Shown here one piece after another: positions 9,843-20,631 of a stretch of 64,000 bases of DNA. The position numbers and the translations under genes were made by a program. The first letter of the stretch is position 1. Each line of letters opens with the position of its first letter. The notes under the pieces are model-generated. The model had not been told where the DNA came from, ran no database searches, and was given only the letters and a program-made list of their open reading frames with translations. Origin of the DNA: Candidatus Pantoea gossypiicola (GTDB lineage: Bacteria > Pseudomonadota > Gammaproteobacteria > Enterobacterales > Enterobacteriaceae); contig NZ_VWVM01000002.1 in the NCBI RefSeq assembly GCF_008632075.1, positions 62,001 through 126,000 on the forward strand. Reading direction: 5' to 3'.

Positions 9843-12224
9843 TCAGGCGGATTTGTTTAACTGTGCCAGACTCACCCACGTTTCCACTACAGTGTCCGGG
9901 TTCAGCGACAGGCTATCGATGCCCTCTTCCATCAGCCATGCGGCAAAATCCTGATGGTCGGACGGTCCCTGGCCGCAGATTCCGACATATTTGCCCTGCT
10001 GCTTCGCGGCCCTGATCGCCATGGAGAGCAACGCTTTCACGGCTTCGTTACGCTCGTCAAACAGCGCGGAGACCACGCCGGAATCGCGATCCAGCCCCAG
10101 CGTCAGCTGGGTCATGTCATTGGAGCCAATTGAGAAGCCATCAAAGTGCTGCAGGAACTGATCTGCCAGCAGCGCATTCGACGGGATCTCACACATCATA
10201 ATGATCTTCAGGCCGTTCTCGCCACGCTTCAGCCCCTGACGGGCCAGCTCTTCCACCACGGCCTGCGCCTGATCCACAGTGCGCACGAACGGTACCATGA
10301 TTTCGACGTTGGTCAGGCCCATCTGGTTGCGAACGCGTTTTACCGCTTCACACTCCAGCGCAAAGCAGTCGCGGAAGTTATCCGCCACATAGCGACCTGC
10401 GCCACGGAATCCCAGCATCGGGTTTTCCTCTTCAGGCTCGTAACGTTCACCGCCAACGAGGTTGGCATATTCATTAGTTTTAAAGTCGGAAAGTCGGACA
10501 ATTACGCGTTTCGGTGCAAATGCTGCACCAAGCGTGGCAATTCCCTCAGTCAGGCGGGCAATGTAAAACTCCACCGGATTATCAAATCCTTTCATCATTT
10601 TACGGATCTGCTGCTGCAGTTCTGGCGTCTGCTGATCAAATTCAAGCAGTGCTTTCGGGTGGACGCCAATCATTCGGTTAATAATAAATTCCAGCCGTGC
10701 CAGGCCAACACCTTCATTCGGCAGACAGGCGAAATCGAAAGCCCGATCGGGGTTGCCCACGTTCATCATGATTTTCAGCGGCAGTTCCGGCAGCGAATCG
10801 ACCTGCGAACTGGTGACGTCGAAGTCGAGCAGCTGATCATAAACGTAGCCGGTGTCGCCCTCGGCGCAGGAAACGGTGACCTGATGGCCCTCTCTCAGCC
10901 GATCGGTGGCGTCGCCACAGCCCACTACCGCCGGAATACCCAGCTCACGCGCGATGATCGCCGCATGGCAGGTTCGTCCACCACGGTTCGTGACAATGGC
11001 TGACGCCTTTTTCATGATCGGTTCCCAGTCCGGGTCGGTCATGTCCGTCACCAGTACATCGCCTTTTTCAATGCGGTTCATTTCGCTGATATCGTGGATG
11101 ACCTTCACCACGCCTGCGCCGATACGATGACCGATGGCTCGCCCTTCAACGACGACGCTGCCCTGACCCTGAAGCGTATAACGTTCCATCACCTGGCCAT
11201 TTGAGCGCACGGTTTCAGGACGCGCCTGAACGATAAACAGCTTGCCGGTGTGTCCATCTTTGGCCCACTCAATATCCATCGGCCGTTGATAGTGCTGTTC
11301 AATCAGCACCGCCTGCTTCGCCAGCGCCTGCACTTCCTCATCGTTCAGGCAGAATCGATCGCGTTCGGCCTCAGGCACATCTTCGATGCGCACCTGTTCG
11401 CCATGTGCCTGAGAATCGGCATACACCATGCGCACCTTTTTCGAGCCCATATTGCGACGCACGATTGAAGGACGATCGGCTGCCAGCGTTGGCTTGTGAA
11501 CATAGAACTCATCCGGGTTCACAGCGCCCTGCACCACCATCTCACCCAGCCCCAGGGCGGCGGTGATAAAGACCACCTGATCAAAGCCGGACTCGGTATC
11601 AATGGTAAACATCACACCTGACGAGGCCAGATCCGAGCGCACCATACGCTGTATGCCCGCAGAGAGCGCAACGCCACGATGATCGTAGCCCTGATGAACA
11701 CGGTAAGAGATAGCGCGATCATTAAACAGTGAAGCAAAGACATGCTTGACCGCCACCATGACGGCGTCGATGCCCTGCACATTCAGGAAGGTTTCCTGCT
11801 GGCCGGCAAAGGAGGCGTCGGGCATATCTTCGGCGGTGGCCGAGGATCGGACGGCAAACGACGCGTCAGCATCATCGGCAGAAAGTTGCTGATAAGCGTC
11901 CAGAATGGCGGACTCCAGTTGTGGCAGAAACGGCGTTTCCACCACCCACTGACGAATCTGTTTACCTGCTTTTGCCAGCGCATCAACATCATCAATATCT
12001 GTCTCATCCAGCAGCGCATAGATTCGCTGGTTCAGCCCGCTTTGATCGAGGAACAGGTTAAAGGCGTACGACGTGGTCGCAAAACCATTGGGCACGGAAA
12101 CACCCAGCGACGACAGATTCGTTATCATTTCACCTAACGAGGCGTTTTTGCCGCCTACCCGATCAACATCATGCATGCCAAGCTGGTTATACCAGAGTAC
12201 CAGTGGCTGTTCTTGAGTGGACAT
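9843..12224 (-). CDS. ppsA: Phosphoenolpyruvate synthase
   Basis: PpsA converts pyruvate and ATP to phosphoenolpyruvate, AMP and phosphate, and is needed for growth on pyruvate, lactate or alanine. The 793-residue length matches E. coli. Domains in order are the N-terminal ATP-grasp domain (residues about 20-350), the phosphohistidine swivel domain with catalytic His in [15 protein letters not shown], and the C-terminal PEP/pyruvate-binding barrel ending with the conserved Cys of [10 protein letters not shown]. The divergent neighbour ppsR encodes its kinase/phosphorylase regulator. A Cra site lies about 90 bases upstream. Confidence 0.97.
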   Translation of the reverse strand: MSTQEQPLVLWYNQLGMHDVDRVGGKNASLGEMITNLSSLGVSVPNGFATTSYAFNLFLDQSGLNQRIYALLDETDIDDVDALAKAGKQIRQWVVETPFLPQLESAILDAYQQLSADDADASFAVRSSATAEDMPDASFAGQQETFLNVQGIDAVMVAVKHVFASLFNDRAISYRVHQGYDHRGVALSAGIQRMVRSDLASSGVMFTIDTESGFDQVVFITAALGLGEMVVQGAVNPDEFYVHKPTLAADRPSIVRRNMGSKKVRMVYADSQAHGEQVRIEDVPEAERDRFCLNDEEVQALAKQAVLIEQHYQRPMDIEWAKDGHTGKLFIVQARPETVRSNGQVMERYTLQGQGSVVVEGRAIGHRIGAGVVKVIHDISEMNRIEKGDVLVTDMTDPDWEPIMKKASAIVTNRGGRTCHAAIIARELGIPAVVGCGDATDRLREGHQVTVSCAEGDTGYVYDQLLDFDVTSSQVDSLPELPLKIMMNVGNPDRAFDFACLPNEGVGLARLEFIINRMIGVHPKALLEFDQQTPELQQQIRKMMKGFDNPVEFYIARLTEGIATLGAAFAPKRVIVRLSDFKTNEYANLVGGERYEPEEENPMLGFRGAGRYVADNFRDCFALECEAVKRVRNQMGLTNVEIMVPFVRTVDQAQAVVEELARQGLKRGENGLKIIMMCEIPSNALLADQFLQHFDGFSIGSNDMTQLTLGLDRDSGVVSALFDERNEAVKALLSMAIRAAKQQGKYVGICGQGPSDHQDFAAWLMEEGIDSLSLNPDTVVETWVSLAQLNKSA

Positions 12225-12662
12225 CGCGCTTATCCTTTATCAATTTTCAATGAATGGACACAGAGAGTGAGCTGTTTCCAGCCTGGCATATCACCCCTGC
12301 AATAACGATCTGTTGAATCGTTAAAGCAGAATTTCAGCCGCAGTTTCAGAATTGTAAGCGGATTATTTTGCCGTTGCGCAAAGTCGCGATTTTTATCTAA
12401 CTGATTGATGTGGCAGGAAATGGCAGATTTTCAGCCACTTAAGCATTCTGTTTTGTTGCGCAACAGATGGAGGGCTATTTAAGGTCCGATTGCATTTTAA
12501 AAAAGAATTCCGGCGAATCGAAACGCCTTTTCAATTTTATTAGCATGATGAAACTGCAGACAAATAATCCGGACAGGCCTTCCAGAAATTAAAATCAGAG
12601 ATGATTTATTGAGTCGCATCGCGCATGCTGATGGCTCACTCCTGGCTGAGGCAGAATTCATT
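12225..12662. promoter_or_regulatory. Divergent ppsA-ppsR promoter region
   Basis: This 438-base AT-rich intergenic region must hold the two divergent promoters. Apart from the Cra-like site at 12314-12325 I see no further site I would name with confidence. A short GGCG/CGCC stem near 12513-12528 is too weak to interpret. Confidence 0.5.
12314..12325 (+). promoter_or_regulatory. Cra (FruR) operator candidate
   Basis: TGAATCGTTAAA matches the Cra consensus TGAAWCSNTHHW at every position. It lies 90 bases before the ppsA ATG. In E. coli Cra activates ppsA when fructose phosphates are low, so the same control is expected here. Confidence 0.6.
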
Positions 12663-13490
12663 ATGACAACTGACAGAAGCGTTTTTTATATCTCCGATGG
12701 TACAGCGATTACAGCTGAAGTCCTGGGCCATGCGGTGCTGTCGCAGTTTCCGGTCAATATCACCAGCCTGACGTTGCCATTTGTGGAAAACGTCCAGCGG
12801 GCGCTGGCGGTTAAAGCCCAGATTAATGCGCTCTACCAGCAGAGCGGTGTGCGACCGCTGGTGTTCTTCTCCATTGTGACACCAGAGGTGCGCGACATTA
12901 TCGTGCAGAGTGAAGGTTTTTGTCAGGATATCGTGCAGGCGCTGGTGGCTCCCCTTCAGCAGGAACTGGGCTTATCGCCTGCTCCCGTGGCACACCGTAC
13001 CCACGGACTGGACGCCAGTAATCTGGGGAAATATGACGCGCGTATTGCGGCGATCGATTACGCCCTGGCACATGATGACGGTATTTCGCTGCGCGGGCTG
13101 GAGGATGCGCAGGTGATTCTGTTAGGCGTCTCACGCTGTGGCAAAACACCCACCAGCCTCTATCTGGCGATGCAGTTTGGTATTCGTGCCGCCAACTACC
13201 CGTTTATTGCCGACGATATGGATAATCTTAAACTGCCGCCCGCGCTACGCGCCCATCAGAATAAACTCTTCGGGCTGACCATCGATCCGGAACGACTGGC
13301 AGCGATACGGCAGGAACGGGCGGAAAATACCCGCTACGCCTCAATGCGTCAGTGCCGGCTGGAAGTGGGCGAAGTGGAAGCGCTGTTCCGCACCCATCAG
13401 ATCCGCTATCTCAACAGTACCAACTACTCAGTCGAAGAGATCGCTACCAAAATTCTCGACATTATGGGCCTGACACGCCGCATGTACTGA
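12663..13490 (+). CDS. ppsR: PEP synthase regulatory protein PpsR (kinase/pyrophosphorylase)
   Basis: PpsR (DUF299) is a bifunctional ADP-dependent kinase and phosphate-dependent pyrophosphorylase that inactivates and reactivates PEP synthase at a conserved threonine. The 275-residue protein carries the P-loop [18 protein letters not shown] and the conserved N-terminal segment [14 protein letters not shown] chose ATG 12663 because it aligns with the E. coli start; an upstream TTG at 12609 would add 18 unrelated residues. It is transcribed divergently from its target ppsA. Confidence 0.94.
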   Translation: MTTDRSVFYISDGTAITAEVLGHAVLSQFPVNITSLTLPFVENVQRALAVKAQINALYQQSGVRPLVFFSIVTPEVRDIIVQSEGFCQDIVQALVAPLQQELGLSPAPVAHRTHGLDASNLGKYDARIAAIDYALAHDDGISLRGLEDAQVILLGVSRCGKTPTSLYLAMQFGIRAANYPFIADDMDNLKLPPALRAHQNKLFGLTIDPERLAAIRQERAENTRYASMRQCRLEVGEVEALFRTHQIRYLNSTNYSVEEIATKILDIMGLTRRMY

Positions 13491-13524
13491 AGGGAAATCA
13501 GTTCGAAGATGTAAAGCGCTGCTG

Positions 13525-13556
13525 CCGTGGGTTTTGATTTCATTATCAAATCACGG
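13525..13556. repeat. Inverted repeat between ppsR and aroH
   Basis: CCGTG...TTTGAT-TTCATT-ATCAAA...CACGG forms a nested hairpin without a T-run, between the ppsR stop and the aroH ATG. It could be a weak ppsR terminator or an operator. In E. coli aroH is repressed by TrpR. Nearby AAACTAATGGTTT (13568-13580) only weakly resembles a TrpR operator, so I do not call one. Confidence 0.4.
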
Positions 13557-13641
13557 GTTGAATTCGCAAACTAATGGTTTATTGTGACAACCATCACTTC
13601 CCGGTATTCCACCGCTGCGAAGAACCGTTTTCGAGATACTC

Positions 13642-14688
13642 ATGAACAAAACCGACGAACTGCGTACTGCACGCATTGGTAATCTGATTACCCCCGCCAG
13701 TCTGGCGGCTGAACATCCTGTCTCCGCGGCAATTGCCGACAACGTCACCGCTGCCCGTAAACGCATTGCCCGTATATTGACGGGTGCAGATCCCCGCCTG
13801 CTGGTGGTGATTGGCCCCTGCTCACTGCACGACCCGAAAGCGGCCCTGGAGTATGCTGCGCGTCTGAACGCGTTGCGCAGCCGCTATGAAGATCGGCTGG
13901 AGATTGTAATGCGTGCCTACTTCGAGAAGCCACGCACTGTTGTCGGCTGGAAAGGTTTAATCTCCGATCCGGACCTGGATGGCAGCTACGATGTGAACCG
14001 GGGCATCGGCATCGCACGCAAGCTGCTGATTGATATCAACGCGCTGGGCCTGCCCACCGCCACGGAATTTCTGGATATGGTGATCGGCCAGTTTATTGCC
14101 GATCTGATCAGCTGGGGCGCAATTGGCGCACGTACCACCGAAAGCCAGATCCACCGCGAAATGGCATCGGCCCTCTCCTGTCCGGTCGGCTTTAAAAATG
14201 GCACTGATGGAAACGTGCAGATCGCGGTAGATGCAATTCGTGCTGCACGCGCGAGCCACATGTTCCTGTCGCCGGATAAACTGGGCCAGATGACTATCTA
14301 TCAGACCAGTGGTAACCCGCATGGACATGTGATCCTGCGAGGCGGTAAACAGCCAAACTATCATGCCAGTGATGTCGCCGCCGCCGCGGAGAGTCTGGGG
14401 GCATTTAATCTGCCGCAGCAGCTGGTGATCGATTTTAGTCACGGCAACTGTCTGAAGCAGCATCGTCGTCAGATGGATGTGGCGGCAGAGGTGGCAGAGC
14501 AGATTAAATCAGGCTCGCGGGTCGTTGCCGGTGTGATGATTGAAAGCTTTCTTGAAGAAGGCAATCAGAAAGTGGTGAGCGGCGAGCCGCTGGTTTACGG
14601 CAAGTCAATTACCGATCCCTGCCTCGGCTGGCAGGAGAGCGAACAGGTACTCGCCCTGCTGGCCGAGGCGGTTTCGCACCGCCTCTGA
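13642..14688 (+). CDS. aroH: DAHP synthase, tryptophan-sensitive type
   Basis: AroH condenses phosphoenolpyruvate and erythrose 4-phosphate to DAHP, the first step of aromatic amino acid synthesis. The 348-residue product equals E. coli AroH in length and is most like it among the three isozymes, starting MNKTDELRTARI versus MNRTDELRTARI. Class I landmarks are present: RLLVVIGPCSLHD, EKPRTVVGWKGLI, GARTTESQIHREMAS and VIDFSHGNC. Trp feedback is inferred from isozyme resemblance. It converges on selO with only 7 bases between stops. Confidence 0.92.
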   Translation: MNKTDELRTARIGNLITPASLAAEHPVSAAIADNVTAARKRIARILTGADPRLLVVIGPCSLHDPKAALEYAARLNALRSRYEDRLEIVMRAYFEKPRTVVGWKGLISDPDLDGSYDVNRGIGIARKLLIDINALGLPTATEFLDMVIGQFIADLISWGAIGARTTESQIHREMASALSCPVGFKNGTDGNVQIAVDAIRAARASHMFLSPDKLGQMTIYQTSGNPHGHVILRGGKQPNYHASDVAAAAESLGAFNLPQQLVIDFSHGNCLKQHRRQMDVAAEVAEQIKSGSRVVAGVMIESFLEEGNQKVVSGEPLVYGKSITDPCLGWQESEQVLALLAEAVSHRL

Positions 14689-14695
14689 GTTCTTA

Positions 14696-16147
14696 TTAGC
14701 TGGAGCAGCTCACCTCTAAGGTTTTGCCCCAGTCTGGCGGCCGCTGACGATACTCAGCGGCTGTTTCATCACTAAAGGGTTGCTGTAACGCCTGATGCAG
14801 ACGAGCCAGCGCACCCTGCTCGCCCCGCTCCGCCTCTTCAATCGCCTGCTGCGCCAGATAGTTGCGCAGAATCACCGCCGGATTGGCCGCCTTCATCACA
14901 GTTTGCCGTTCCGTATCGCTGACATGCTCATCCATCAGACGACTGCGGTAGCGCTGATACCAGCTATCAAACGCCTCACGATCGATAAATTCGTCGCGCA
15001 GCGGTGAGCGGCTTTCAGCCTGCCGGGTTTCACTCAGCAGCCTGAAGGTCAGGGTGTAATCACTGTGCTCCTGCGCCATCATTGCCAGCAGATCGGTCAG
15101 AATCTGATTGTCGCTGCTCTGTTGTGTCAGCAGGCCGAGTTTTGCCCGCATCCTTTCACCCCAGACCCGCATCAGTTCAGGTTCATAGGCGCTCAGCGCC
15201 GTCCGCAATTGCTCAGTGGTCAGCAGACCCGACAGCGCATGTGCCAGACGATTAAGATTCCACATGCCAATCATCGGCTGATTTTCAAAACTGTAGCGCC
15301 CCTGATAGTCGCTGTGATTACAGATAAAGTCAGGCTGATAATCATCGAGAAAACCAAACGGGCCATAGTCGATGGTCAGGCCAAGGATCGACATGTTGTC
15401 AGTATTCATCACGCCATGCGCAAAGCCCACACTTTGCCATAGCGCAATCAGGCGCGCGGTGCGTAATACAATGTCGGTAAACCACTGTTGATAGCGGTCT
15501 GCGTCCCCTTCCAGATGCGGCCAGTGATGACGAATAGCGTAATCGGCCAGCTGCTCTACTTTCTCCTGCTGCTGGTTGTAAAAGAAATGCTCGAAATGGC
15601 CAAAGCGCAGATGGCTCGGTGAAATGCGCATCAGCATCGCACCACGCTCAGTGGTTTCGCGATAGACCGGCTCATCGCCTATCGACAGGGTCAGTGCGCG
15701 CGTAGTGGGGATGCCCAGATGGTGCAGCGCTTCCGAGGCGAGAAACTCTCGCACGCTGGAACGGATCACGGCACGACCATCGCCCATGCGGGAATAAGGC
15801 GTCAGCCCGGCACCCTTGAGATGCCAGTCAAGTTTGCTGCCATCATCCAGGCGCTGTTCACCCAGCAGGATACCGCGCCCGTCACCAAGCTGACCCGCCC
15901 AGACACCAAACTGATGGCCACTATAGACCTGCGCCAGTGGCTGCATGCCGGGCAGCAGTGCCGCACCGTGCCAGACATCGTGACCGTGACCTTCAAAGAG
16001 CGTGCTATCCAGCCCCATTGAGGTTGCAAGCGGTGCGTTGTGATACAGCAGGCGTCCGCCTGCCATCGGCGTGGGGTTCAGCGCGGTGTAACACCCGGAA
16101 AGCTCACGGAACCAGGTGTTGTCAAAAGAGGCCTTGCCTGAGGACAT
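14696..16147 (-). CDS. selO: Protein adenylyltransferase SelO (YdiU)
   Basis: SelO is a pseudokinase-fold enzyme that transfers AMP from ATP to Ser, Thr or Tyr of target proteins, in response to oxidative stress. The 483-residue protein contains the conserved blocks [66 protein letters not shown] and the C-terminal CSS of LEVSCSS, all SelO hallmarks. I chose ATG 16147 because GGGAG stands a suitable distance before it; an in-frame ATG at 16159 lacks a ribosome site. Historic name ydiU. Confidence 0.93.
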   Translation of the reverse strand: MSSGKASFDNTWFRELSGCYTALNPTPMAGGRLLYHNAPLATSMGLDSTLFEGHGHDVWHGAALLPGMQPLAQVYSGHQFGVWAGQLGDGRGILLGEQRLDDGSKLDWHLKGAGLTPYSRMGDGRAVIRSSVREFLASEALHHLGIPTTRALTLSIGDEPVYRETTERGAMLMRISPSHLRFGHFEHFFYNQQQEKVEQLADYAIRHHWPHLEGDADRYQQWFTDIVLRTARLIALWQSVGFAHGVMNTDNMSILGLTIDYGPFGFLDDYQPDFICNHSDYQGRYSFENQPMIGMWNLNRLAHALSGLLTTEQLRTALSAYEPELMRVWGERMRAKLGLLTQQSSDNQILTDLLAMMAQEHSDYTLTFRLLSETRQAESRSPLRDEFIDREAFDSWYQRYRSRLMDEHVSDTERQTVMKAANPAVILRNYLAQQAIEEAERGEQGALARLHQALQQPFSDETAAEYRQRPPDWGKTLEVSCSS

Positions 16148-16226
16148 TGTTTCTCCCATGCGATACTCAGCGATACGTAGGTTAGTCCTTTAGTGTAACG
16201 CTGATGGCGGGGATTAACAGGTCAGG

Positions 16227-16973
16227 TCAGCCAGGATGCTGAGAGGATGGCATGCGCTCGTCGGCACAGAGCAGCGAACGCAGTGCATCAGATTTGACTA
16301 CCGGGAAGAGTGCACCCTGAAACTCAGCACCGTTCAGCTGGCTCACTTTATCGAACAGCACTTCATCGTCAATGCCACAAATAATAAGGCGGTCACAATG
16401 AGCACGGAAATTATCAATAATGCTCTGAATAAACGGCACGAATGACGCGCGCTTTGCCAGCGAGTGAATAAACTCTTTGTCGAGACAGATGCAGTTGAAT
16501 AAATTATCGTAGACCGCATTAGAGGGTGTTTTGCCCGCGCCAAAATGTGAAAGCGCTAAATTAAACTCAGCATGCAGGCTCGCCAGCAACGGATTATTTT
16601 TGCCCAGTTTGAGTTGCGGAAACGTTTCAGTAATATTCAGGAGAATGAACGGCAGCTGTTTTATTTTGCGCATGACTAATTCACTGGCAAGCAGCGTCCG
16701 GGCCATGCCTTCATCAATACGGATAAAGGCTGACACGGAATTCGCTTCAAATAATCCGCGATTCTGCTCCAGCAACCCAATCTGGCTTTGCAGCAGGCGT
16801 AATTGCTGCGACTCGTCAAGCTGGGGAAGCAGCAGATCCTGTGGCAGGGTGATGGGCGCACTTTCATGCACAAACTGCGTTACCAGCTCAACAGCGGTCA
16901 ACCGTCCGTCAACATCACAGACAGGATAAAACCAGATTTCCGACTGATAGTCGGCCGAGAGATGAATTTTCAT
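16227..16973 (-). CDS. ydiV: YdiV-like degenerate EAL protein (anti-FlhDC factor)
   Basis: This 248-residue protein has the fold outline of an EAL domain but lacks the c-di-GMP phosphodiesterase motif: VELV stands where EAL should be and no DDFG motif is found. Landmarks shared with E. coli YdiV are VELVTQF, SHFGAGKTPSNAVYDNLF, LDKEFI and IICGIDDEVLFDKV. In E. coli and Salmonella, YdiV binds FlhD and blocks flagellar gene activation under poor nutrition. Identity is strengthened by its position between selO and nlpC. The C-terminus is about 11 residues longer than in E. coli. Confidence 0.8.
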   Translation of the reverse strand: MKIHLSADYQSEIWFYPVCDVDGRLTAVELVTQFVHESAPITLPQDLLLPQLDESQQLRLLQSQIGLLEQNRGLFEANSVSAFIRIDEGMARTLLASELVMRKIKQLPFILLNITETFPQLKLGKNNPLLASLHAEFNLALSHFGAGKTPSNAVYDNLFNCICLDKEFIHSLAKRASFVPFIQSIIDNFRAHCDRLIICGIDDEVLFDKVSQLNGAEFQGALFPVVKSDALRSLLCADERMPSSQHPG

Positions 16974-17267
16974 TTTAATGCCAGAATATGCGGCGATGTT
17001 GTTATCGTATAGTAATGGTCAGCCGCAGGCAATAGTGCCAAATCATTGAAGAGACGACCTTCTTTACCCTTCCATTGCCGTTTGGCAACAGCCGATCACG
17101 CTTAAGCCAAATAGTAGTGATAAAACACCGGTTATTAGTGGAATTAAATCAGCGATTATTCTGTTTATTAAAATCCTCATCCTAAACGTTCATTTAAAAT
17201 AAAACTTTTACTCTTTGTTTTAACTCTATTTAAAATTGGACTTAAGTCTGATTTCGCGGACCTGCAG
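16974..17267. other. AT-rich gap between ydiV and nlpC, nothing recognised
   Basis: About 290 AT-rich bases follow nlpC and precede ydiV, both on the minus strand. It presumably holds the ydiV promoter. A short TTGCC/GGCAA hairpin (near 17083) is visible, but no clear terminator, operator or small gene. Confidence 0.4.
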
Positions 17268-17726
17268 TTAAATACGGCGAGCCTGCCAGAACACTTTTCG
17301 CCAGTAGACATTGTCGAGTGAGGAGCGAATGACGCCCTGACTGGTGGAGGCGTGGATAAAAGCATTATCGGTATCGTAGATGCCCACATGCAGGCCATTT
17401 TCACCGCGTCCGGTTTTGAAAAAGACCAGATCGCCTGGCAGCAGTTCATCTTTGCTGATGCGGGTGCCAATATCACTTTGGGCTGAGGTGGTGCGCGGCA
17501 ATTGCAGTGCAAATTTATCGCGGAAGGTCAGATAGACAAAGCCGGAGCAGTCAACGCCGTTACGACTCATGCCGCCATAACGATAAGGCGTACCGTGCCA
17601 GTGACCAAGCTGATCGTTGAGTTCCGCTATCACGGTGATTGAATCGGAAAGACGGCCATTAATCGGCGGGGCGTGATGACTGCATCCCGTCAGCAGCAGA
17701 ACTAAAATCAGCAAACCCAGGCGCAT
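17268..17726 (-). CDS. nlpC: NlpC/P60 family lipoprotein NlpC
   Basis: NlpC is an outer-membrane lipoprotein with a cysteine peptidase fold related to peptidoglycan endopeptidases. The 152-residue precursor has a signal peptide with lipobox LLTG-C (lipidated Cys15). The catalytic Cys is in GVDCSGFVY and the His in GLHVGIYD, with a second His in AFIHASTS. I chose ATG 17726, preceded by AAGGA, over the TTG two codons upstream. It lies downstream of btuD in the btuCED-nlpC order known from E. coli. Confidence 0.93.
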   Translation of the reverse strand: MRLGLLILVLLLTGCSHHAPPINGRLSDSITVIAELNDQLGHWHGTPYRYGGMSRNGVDCSGFVYLTFRDKFALQLPRTTSAQSDIGTRISKDELLPGDLVFFKTGRGENGLHVGIYDTDNAFIHASTSQGVIRSSLDNVYWRKVFWQARRI

Positions 17727-17794
17727 CGCCAAATGTCCTTATCAGAAGTTGCAACCGGGATAATGTAGCGGTAAAGCCCGCCAGGTAGCAAGTG

Positions 17795-18544
17795 TCAGGG
17801 CAGTACGGTCAGCAGCGTGCGTCCTTCCAGTTCAATCTGCCGGAATGCAATCTGGTAGAGCGGTGTCAGGCGCTGCGGCGTCAGAACCTCTGAAGGTTCG
17901 CCCTGCGCGATCACCTGTCCGCTATCCATCAGCCAGACCCTGTCTGCCTGTTGCAGGCTGTGGTTAAGATCGTGACTGCTGGCGACAACACTAATACCCG
18001 ACGCGCACAGCGCCGCAATCAGATCGTCCACCGCTTTTTGCTGGCCGATATCCAGCGCCGTCAACGGCTCATCAAGGATCAGCAGCCGCCCGTGAGGATT
18101 GATGTGAGGATCAATCTGAGCACAGACGGCTGCCAGCCGGACGCGCTGCCATTCTCCGCCGGAGAGCCGGGTCAGTGAACGCGTTAACTTATCCTGCAGC
18201 TGAAGCCGCTGCAGCAGCATGCTGAGACGGGCATCGGCCTGCGACCCCGCTGGTTTAAGATGGAGACGCAGATAGTGCCAGACCGGCATCTGACTCAGGG
18301 GTGCCTGCTGCTGTGGCAGCCAGCCGCGCACCCTGGACAGTGCTGCACCGTTCCAGTTACTTAGCGGCTGTTCATCCAGCAACACCCTGCCAGAAGCGGA
18401 TTGCAGCCCCGCAATGACACTCAGCAAGGTGCTTTTACCGGCTCCGTTCGGGCCTGCAATGTGCAGCAGCTGACCGGCGGAAAGTTCGCCGGTCAGTGGC
18501 AGCAGCCGTCCGGGGACGGCGGCCTGTTGCAGGCGCAACAGCAT
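17795..18544 (-). CDS. btuD: Vitamin B12 ABC transporter ATPase BtuD
   Basis: BtuD energises cobalamin import with the permease BtuC. The 249-residue protein contains Walker A GPNGAGKST (residues about 33-41), the signature LSGGEWQRVRLA and Walker B LLILDEPLTALD, plus the switch His in VVASSHDLNHS. The start ATG directly abuts the btuE stop (TAGATG). The periplasmic partner BtuF is not in this window, as in E. coli, where it is unlinked. Confidence 0.94.
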   Translation of the reverse strand: MLLRLQQAAVPGRLLPLTGELSAGQLLHIAGPNGAGKSTLLSVIAGLQSASGRVLLDEQPLSNWNGAALSRVRGWLPQQQAPLSQMPVWHYLRLHLKPAGSQADARLSMLLQRLQLQDKLTRSLTRLSGGEWQRVRLAAVCAQIDPHINPHGRLLILDEPLTALDIGQQKAVDDLIAALCASGISVVASSHDLNHSLQQADRVWLMDSGQVIAQGEPSEVLTPQRLTPLYQIAFRQIELEGRTLLTVLP

Positions 18545-19090
18545 CTATTTTGCCAGCGCCTGTTTAATCGTTTCCAGAATAATGGGATCTTCCGGCGTCA
18601 TGTCTGGTGCAAAACGCTGGATCACACTGCCGTCACGGCCAATCAGGAACTTTTCAAAGTTCCACAGGATGTCGCCCTGCTCCTTCGGCGCGCGTCCTTT
18701 ACTCTCCATACGCTCGTAAAAACCGCTGCCTTCCGGACGCACCGCGTCAGGTCGGGCTGCAATCAGCTGTGCATAGAGCGGATGACGCGCCGGGCCATTA
18801 ACCTCGGTTTTGGCAAACATCGGAAACGTCACGCCATAGGTGGTACTGCAGAAGGTTTTGATCTCCTCACTACTGCCCGGCTCCTGCTCCAGAAACTGAT
18901 TGCAGGGGAAACCGAGGACGCTGAAGCCCTGATCCTGCCAGGCTTTCTGCAGATTCTCCAGCTCTTCGTACTGCGGCGTCAGACCACATTTCGAGGCAAC
19001 ATTGACCACCAGCAGGACTTTGCCCTGCCACTGTGACAGCGTAGTTTTTTCCCCGTCGAGCGTAACCAGTTCAGTCTCATAAATGTTCAT
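18545..19090 (-). CDS. btuE: Glutathione/thioredoxin peroxidase BtuE
   Basis: BtuE is a glutathione-peroxidase-family enzyme that reduces peroxides; despite its name it is not required for B12 transport. The 181-residue protein has the family blocks VNVASKCGLTPQYEELE with the catalytic Cys, GFPCNQFLEQEPGS with the resolving Cys, and WNFEKFLIGRDG with the conserved Trp. I chose ATG 19090, which has AGGA seven bases before it; an earlier ATG at 19105 lacks a ribosome site. The gene is sandwiched between btuC and btuD. Confidence 0.93.
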   Translation of the reverse strand: MNIYETELVTLDGEKTTLSQWQGKVLLVVNVASKCGLTPQYEELENLQKAWQDQGFSVLGFPCNQFLEQEPGSSEEIKTFCSTTYGVTFPMFAKTEVNGPARHPLYAQLIAARPDAVRPEGSGFYERMESKGRAPKEQGDILWNFEKFLIGRDGSVIQRFAPDMTPEDPIILETIKQALAK

Positions 19091-19140
19091 GCTTTTTCCT
19101 GTCATGGATGCGGTTTTGGATACAGAGTAGCCAGCCGAAG

Positions 19141-20124
19141 CTAGCGTGAAGATTTCATCAGTAAAATAATAAACAGTGGCGCGCCCAGTGTCGCCGTCAC
19201 GACGCCTATCGGCAACTCCGCTGACGTCAGTGCCAGACGCGCCACGATATCGGCGGCCAGAAGCACCGCCGCGCCCGTCAGCGCCGATGCCGGCAGCAGA
19301 TAGCGGTGATCGCTGATGCCGCTCAGGCGCAGCAGATGCGGGATAACCAGCCCGACAAAACCAATGGTGCCAGCCATTGCGACGCTGATGCCGACCAGCC
19401 AGCCCATGGCCAGCACCAGCAGGTTACGCCAGAAGAAGAGTGACAGCCCGAGCTGACGGGCGGACGTCTCGCCCAGAACCAGCAGATTGAGAATCGGGCC
19501 GGTCGCCCCCAGCGCGAGCATCACCGGCAGCAGTGCCAGCATCATCCAGCCATAGCGCCAGTCAATGCTGCTGAATCCCCCCATCATCCAGTACATCAGC
19601 TGACGCAGATCGAGGCTGGTGCTGAAGTAGACCGCCCAGGTCATGATGGCACTGCAGATAATCCCCAGCGCCACGCCGGTCAGCAACAGCCGGGTGACTG
19701 AGAGCTGACGATGAGCAAAATGCAGCAGGATAAGCGTAATAATCAGCGCACCGGCCATCGCCGCCAGCCCCAGACTCCACAGCGAGCCGCTGCCCAGCAG
19801 CACGCCGAGCACCAGGCCGATACCTGCGCCGTTCGAAACGCCGAGCAGACCTGGCTCCGCCAGCGGATTGGTAAACAGCGCCTGCATCACCACGCCGCAT
19901 ACCGCCAGCGACGCCCCCACCAGGACTACCGCCAGACTGCGGGGCAGCCGCAACTGCCAGACAAAGAGCTGTCCGCTATCGCTGAACCACGCTGAGGGCG
20001 TGATCCAGCTATCTCCGGCACAGAGGCTGAGACAGAGCAGTACAGAGAGCATAAGGGCGAGCGCAATCAGCCATTTCTGGCCGCGTTGATCGGCCTGGCG
20101 CGCGAACGTGTCGAGCAGAGACAT
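19141..20124 (-). CDS. btuC: Vitamin B12 ABC transporter permease BtuC
   Basis: BtuC is the inner-membrane channel subunit of the BtuCDF cobalamin importer (FecCD family). The 327-residue protein has about ten hydrophobic segments and the family motifs [35 protein letters not shown] and [17 protein letters not shown], which contacts the ATPase. It starts the btuC-btuE-btuD-nlpC unit. The start ATG at 20124 has only a poor ribosome site, so expression may be low. Confidence 0.95.
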   Translation of the reverse strand: MSLLDTFARQADQRGQKWLIALALMLSVLLCLSLCAGDSWITPSAWFSDSGQLFVWQLRLPRSLAVVLVGASLAVCGVVMQALFTNPLAEPGLLGVSNGAGIGLVLGVLLGSGSLWSLGLAAMAGALIITLILLHFAHRQLSVTRLLLTGVALGIICSAIMTWAVYFSTSLDLRQLMYWMMGGFSSIDWRYGWMMLALLPVMLALGATGPILNLLVLGETSARQLGLSLFFWRNLLVLAMGWLVGISVAMAGTIGFVGLVIPHLLRLSGISDHRYLLPASALTGAAVLLAADIVARLALTSAELPIGVVTATLGAPLFIILLMKSSR

Positions 20125-20283
20125 AAGCGGGATTAGCTGAGAAAACAGTGATTTGATTGTAGAGGGATTGGTGAAAAAAGAAAGGCTGATGAGGCGGTCT
20201 GCGCCGGGTTGAGGTGGACATTAATGCGCGCCTGAAGCGGGATCCTGCTTTCTGAAACCCTGAAAGCTGCTTACTGGAACCAT

Positions 20284-20311
20284 GAAAAAAGGCCGCTTGC
20301 GCGGCCTTTTT
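20284..20311 (-). terminator. Terminator after ihfA
   Basis: The stem GGCCGC-TTGC-GCGGCC (20291-20306) is flanked by A-run and T-run, so it can act in both directions. It lies 14 bases past the ihfA stop and ends the pheST-ihfA unit. Confidence 0.88.
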
Positions 20312-20324
20312 GAAACGCTGAAAT

Positions 20325-20627
20325 TCAGTCAGTCTCTTTGGGTGTAGCGTTCTCTACGCGGCTTTTCAGCTTCTGTCCTGGGCGGAACGTTACTACGCGA
20401 CGCGCAGTAATCGGAATATCTTCACCCGTTTTCGGGTTTCTGCCAGGACGCTGGTTCTTGTCACGCAGGTCAAAATTACCAAACCCAGACAGTTTTACCT
20501 GTTCTCCATTCTCCAAAGCGCGACGTACCTCTTCGAAAAACAGCTCTACTAACTCTTTGGCATCGCGTTTGCTCAGTCCGAGTTTCTCAAACAGGTACTC
20601 TGACATCTCAGCTTTTGTAAGCGCCAT
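20325..20627 (-). CDS. ihfA: Integration host factor alpha subunit
   Basis: IhfA pairs with IhfB to form IHF, a sequence-specific DNA-bending protein acting in transcription, replication and recombination. The 100-residue protein has the DNA-binding beta-arm region [24 protein letters not shown] with its Pro residue that intercalates into DNA. It follows pheT by 4 bases, as in E. coli, and ends at a strong terminator. Confidence 0.97.
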
Positions 20628-20631
20628 AGGT

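Noticed and set aside
13568..13580. TrpR operator before aroH
   Set aside because: AAACTAATGGTTT has only a weak resemblance to the TrpR site and lacks its full symmetry.
13491..13641. hemP (ydiE) between ppsR/aroH and selO as in E. coli
   Set aside because: aroH and selO converge with only 7 bases between stops, and no short Fur-box-preceded frame is found in the gaps.
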